Of a DNA stretch of 34,701 nt, positions 31,866 through 34,701 are shown in pieces. The notes under the pieces were generated by a model, which worked only from the letters and a program-made list of their open reading frames with translations, was not told the origin of the DNA and did no database searches. Made by a program: the position numbers and the translations under genes. Source of the DNA: Luminiphilus sp. (GTDB lineage Bacteria; Pseudomonadota; Gammaproteobacteria; Pseudomonadales; Halieaceae); NCBI GenBank assembly GCA_012270045.1, contig JAAXJC010000105.1:1-34701 (forward strand), read 5' to 3'. Position 1 is the stretch's first letter. Every line of letters starts with the position of its first letter.

Positions 31866-32650
31866 TGCCCCGTATACTCAGGCTTGCGTTTTTCCAGGAA
31901 CGCCTTGACACCTTCGGCGTAATCATCGGTGAAGCCCGCGCTGCGCATCAGGCGCTGCTCCAGGGCCAGTTGCTCGGGCAGACTGTTGGTCATCGACGCC
32001 GCGAACGCCTGTTTGGTGTAGGCGAAGCCCCGGGTGGGCTGGGTCGCCAAATGCTCAGCGAGGCTCATAACCGTGGTCATCAGGTCAGCATCCTCAACCA
32101 CTTCCCAGATCAACCCCCACTCCTTGGCCTGATCCGCCGTTATCTTGGGCATCAGCATGGCCATGCCCTTGGCCCTGGCCATTCCCACCAGCCTGGGCAG
32201 ATGCCAGGTGCCCCCGGAATCGGGTATCAATCCAAGCATGGCGAAGGATTCGACGAATTTTGCGGATCGGGCGGCAAAGACCAGATCACAGGCCAGGGCA
32301 ATGTTGGCGCCTGCCCCCGCCGCCACACCATTGACGGCGCAAAGCACCGGTTTTTCCATTTCCGTAATTCTGCGTATCAGGGGGTTGTAAAACCGACCCA
32401 CCGATTCACCCAGGTCCACGCGCTCCCCGGGGGCCACGTTGCGGTCGTTGAGATCCTGGCCGGCACAAAAACCCCGGCCCGCACCGGTGATGACAACAGC
32501 GCGAACCGTTGCATCATCGGCGGCCTGGCCCAGCACCTCAGCCACCTCACCGTGCATGGCGGCAGTAAAGCTGTTCAGGCTGTCCGGTCGGTTCAATGTC
32601 AGGCAGGCCACCCCATTGGCTTCTGAATAGAGGATGGATTCGTAGGCCAT
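31862..32650 (-). CDS. paaG: 1,2-epoxyphenylacetyl-CoA isomerase
   Basis: PaaG is a crotonase-fold enzyme that isomerises the ring epoxide to oxepin-CoA and also acts on a later unsaturated intermediate. The 262-residue protein shows FCAGQDLNDR (oxyanion hole near residue 61), GVAAGAGANIALACDLV, and LIPDSGGTWHLPRLVG with the likely catalytic Asp144. The IPDSGG form, with Asp rather than the second Glu of hydratases, fits isomerase PaaG rather than hydratase PaaF. It starts 3 bases after the paaZ stop. Confidence 0.92.
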   Translation of the reverse strand: MAYESILYSEANGVACLTLNRPDSLNSFTAAMHGEVAEVLGQAADDATVRAVVITGAGRGFCAGQDLNDRNVAPGERVDLGESVGRFYNPLIRRITEMEKPVLCAVNGVAAGAGANIALACDLVFAARSAKFVESFAMLGLIPDSGGTWHLPRLVGMARAKGMAMLMPKITADQAKEWGLIWEVVEDADLMTTVMSLAEHLATQPTRGFAYTKQAFAASMTNSLPEQLALEQRLMRSAGFTDDYAEGVKAFLEKRKPEYTGQ

Positions 32651-32653
32651 GGC

Positions 32654-34696
32654 TTAATCCTCCCGCCGCTCGACCAGGGTCAGGATGTCGTACACCGCCA
32701 CCAGGCCACCGTCCTGGTTGCTCACCTCCACCGCCCAGACCACCACGCCGTTGGGCTTCTCGTCGCCCCTTGGCGCCTTCTTGATCTTGCGCTTCACCGT
32801 GAGCTTGCACTGGATAGTGGTACCGGCTGGCACCGGCTCCACGAAACGCAGGTTCTCAAGACCGTAGTTGGCGATAACAGGTCCCGGAGCCGGATGCACA
32901 AACATGCCCGCAGCGGCGGAGATGACAAAGTAGCCGTGGGCCACCCGCTGTCCGAAAAACGAATCCTTGGCGGCGATTTCATCGAAGTGGGCATAGAAAT
33001 GATCGCCGCTGACACAGCCAAAATTGACGATATCTGCCTCGGTCACCGTGCGCCGGTGGGTGACCAGGGTTTCGCCGATGCGCAGGTCCTCAAAGTGCTT
33101 CATGAACGGGTGTACTGCATCGTGTGTTTCCGCAGCCCCGGCATGGTATTCGTTGGTAATGGCCATCAACGTGGTCGGCGACCCCTGCAGTGCCGTCCGC
33201 TGCATGTAGTGCTTGATGGCCCGGGCGCCACCCAGTTCCTCACCGCCGCCAGCACGCCCGGGACCACCGTGGATAAGATTGGCCAGGGGTGAACCGTGAC
33301 CCGTCGACTCCCCGGCACAGTCCCGATTGATCACCAGCATGCGACCGTGCCAGGGCGCGCAACCGAGGATGAAGGCTTTCGCCTCCTCGTCATCCCCGGT
33401 AAAAACCGAACCCACCAGGGAACCTTTGCCCCGGCGTGCCAGGGTCACGGCGTCCTCGATGGTGGCGTAAGGCATGACCGTGGCCACCGGCCCGAAGGCC
33501 TCCACCGAGTGGACTTTCTCGGCGACGAGAGGCTCATCGCAGCGCAACAGGGTCGCGGGATAAAAAGCGCCGGCATTGCTATCCAACCCTTCCAGCGCCA
33601 TGTTTTCGTCACCGCCAGCGACAATCCGTGCCTCGCTGGCCAGCTCCGCCACCCGGGCACGCACGTCCTCTGCCTGCTCGGCACTCACCAGCGCACCCAG
33701 TCGGACCTGCTCCAGAGAAGGGTCACCAGGGGTGGCCTTGTCCAGGCGGGCAGCCAGTGCCGCCTCGACTGCGTCGATGGTGGCTTCGGGGACAATGACC
33801 CGGCGAATGGCGGTGCATTTCTGGCCCGCCTTGACCGTCATTTCCCTGGCGACCTCCTTGACGAACAGGTCGAATTCCTCGTCACCGGGCTGTACCGACG
33901 GCCCGAGGATGGCACAGTTCAGGGAATCCGCTTCCATGGTGAATGGAATACTGTTGGCAAGCAGGTTCGGGTGGTTGCGCAGACTCTGGCCTGTTGCTGC
34001 CGAGCCGGTGAAGGTCACCACGTCCTGCTCGTGCAAATGCTCCAGCAGGTCCCCGGTGCTGCCACAGATCAGTTGAATAGCCCCTTCGGGCAAGGCGCCC
34101 AGGTCAATCATGGCCGTTACCACCGCCTGGGTCAGGTAGGCGGTTGCCGTTGCCGGCTTGATAATGACAGGCATGCCCGCCGCGATACTGGGTGCCAGTT
34201 TCTCCAGCATCCCCCAGACCGGGAAGTTGTAGGCATTGATGTGGACGGCCACGCCGTGCTTGGGCGTCAGGACATGACGACCCACGAAACTACCTTCACG
34301 GGACAGGCGCTCCATGTCCCCTTCCACCATAATCACATCGTTGGGAAATTCCCGGGTGACCAGACTGGCGTAGCTGAACACCGTACCGATGCCGCCTTCG
34401 ATGTCAGGCCAGGCATCGGCCCGCGTGGTACCGGTCCTGAACGACAGATCGTAGAAGTTCTCCTTCAGCCCCATCAGGTGCTTAGCCGTTGCCTTCAGCG
34501 CGGCGGCGCGCTCGTGAAAGGTCATGGCCCTGAGCGCCTTGCCGCCGACATCCCGGGCGTGGGCCACCGCAGCCGCCATATCGACGCCACCGCTGCTGAC
34601 CTCACAGACGGGCTCACCCGTCACCGCATCCAGAACCACTTTGCCCGGGGCATTGCCCTCGACCCACTGTCCGGCGATGTAGCTGGTGAGTTTCAC
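32654..34696 (-). CDS. paaZ: Bifunctional oxepin-CoA hydrolase / semialdehyde dehydrogenase
   Basis: PaaZ opens the oxepin-CoA ring and oxidises the resulting semialdehyde to 3-oxo-5,6-dehydrosuberyl-CoA. The 680-residue length equals that of E. coli PaaZ (681), so the gene is complete although only 5 bases of the window lie upstream. The N-terminal aldehyde dehydrogenase domain has Glu255 (TMEADSLNC) and Cys294 (GQKCTAIRR). The C-terminal MaoC-like hydratase domain (from about residue 545) shows [20 protein letters not shown] and [15 protein letters not shown]. The start is a GTG at 34696, supported by alignment of the N-terminus ([10 protein letters not shown]); its ribosome-binding site is off the window. 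Confidence 0.95.
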   Translation of the reverse strand: MKLTSYIAGQWVEGNAPGKVVLDAVTGEPVCEVSSGGVDMAAAVAHARDVGGKALRAMTFHERAAALKATAKHLMGLKENFYDLSFRTGTTRADAWPDIEGGIGTVFSYASLVTREFPNDVIMVEGDMERLSREGSFVGRHVLTPKHGVAVHINAYNFPVWGMLEKLAPSIAAGMPVIIKPATATAYLTQAVVTAMIDLGALPEGAIQLICGSTGDLLEHLHEQDVVTFTGSAATGQSLRNHPNLLANSIPFTMEADSLNCAILGPSVQPGDEEFDLFVKEVAREMTVKAGQKCTAIRRVIVPEATIDAVEAALAARLDKATPGDPSLEQVRLGALVSAEQAEDVRARVAELASEARIVAGGDENMALEGLDSNAGAFYPATLLRCDEPLVAEKVHSVEAFGPVATVMPYATIEDAVTLARRGKGSLVGSVFTGDDEEAKAFILGCAPWHGRMLVINRDCAGESTGHGSPLANLIHGGPGRAGGGEELGGARAIKHYMQRTALQGSPTTLMAITNEYHAGAAETHDAVHPFMKHFEDLRIGETLVTHRRTVTEADIVNFGCVSGDHFYAHFDEIAAKDSFFGQRVAHGYFVISAAAGMFVHPAPGPVIANYGLENLRFVEPVPAGTTIQCKLTVKRKIKKAPRGDEKPNGVVVWAVEVSNQDGGLVAVYDILTLVERRED

Positions 34697-34701
34697 AGGC
34701 A

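Noticed and set aside
1-34701. CRISPR arrays, transposons, phage genes or tRNA genes
   Set aside because: No regularly spaced repeats, transposase or integrase motifs, or tRNA-like cloverleaf sequence were noticed. Gene spacing and codon style look even across the window.

Overview
The window reads as a chromosomal segment of a GC-rich gammaproteobacterium. The left edge has the cysS-glnS pair divergent from ppiB-lpxH, an arrangement familiar from Pseudomonas and relatives. The large TonB-dependent receptor and the accessory hydrolases would suit an aquatic, possibly marine, member of the group. Genus-level placement is inference. No tRNA, rRNA, CRISPR array, insertion sequence or phage gene was seen. 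Coding density is high and no gene-free stretch exceeds about 205 bases.

Region 1 (1-7281) is housekeeping: partial cysS, glnS, ppiB, lpxH, a MiaE-type tRNA hydroxylase with a DUF1289 partner, and acnB. The candidate -10 elements of glnS, ppiB and acnB are each followed directly by GCGCCC, a discriminator typical of growth-rate or stringently controlled promoters.

Region 2 (7343-18040) is accessory. An HpaR-like MarR regulator is divergent from an amidase gene that overlaps an AtoE-type permease gene. On the opposite strand lie a TonB-dependent receptor with a good terminator, then a lipoprotein amidohydrolase, a Tat-exported amidase and a class II histone-deacetylase-like amidohydrolase. 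Four of these genes encode C-N hydrolases, and two of the products are predicted to be periplasmic.

Region 3 (18041-24380) is a compact operon read right to left: aldehyde dehydrogenase, aauB, aauE, aauD, aauA, two c-type cytochromes and an AraC-type regulator. The aau genes encode a tryptophan-tryptophylquinone (TTQ) aromatic amine dehydrogenase. Both TTQ tryptophans and both active-site aspartates align with methylamine dehydrogenase. No mauG gene and no azurin gene lie in the window.

Region 4 (24583-34696) is the phenylacetate pathway, read right to left: paaZ, paaG, paaI, paaJ, paaA, paaB, paaC, paaD, paaE, then a DUF485 protein and a sodium:solute symporter likely to import phenylacetate or a similar acid. 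Phenylacetate-CoA ligase (paaK), paaF, paaH and a paa regulator are not seen and may lie beyond the right edge.

Together, regions 3 and 4 encode most of a route from 2-phenylethylamine-type amines, through periplasmic oxidation to arylacetaldehydes and cytoplasmic oxidation to arylacetates, to CoA-thioester ring cleavage and central metabolism. Region 2 may extend it upstream, with a receptor and exported hydrolases releasing the amine from amide-bound forms in the periplasm. That link is a hypothesis from gene context and predicted localisation.
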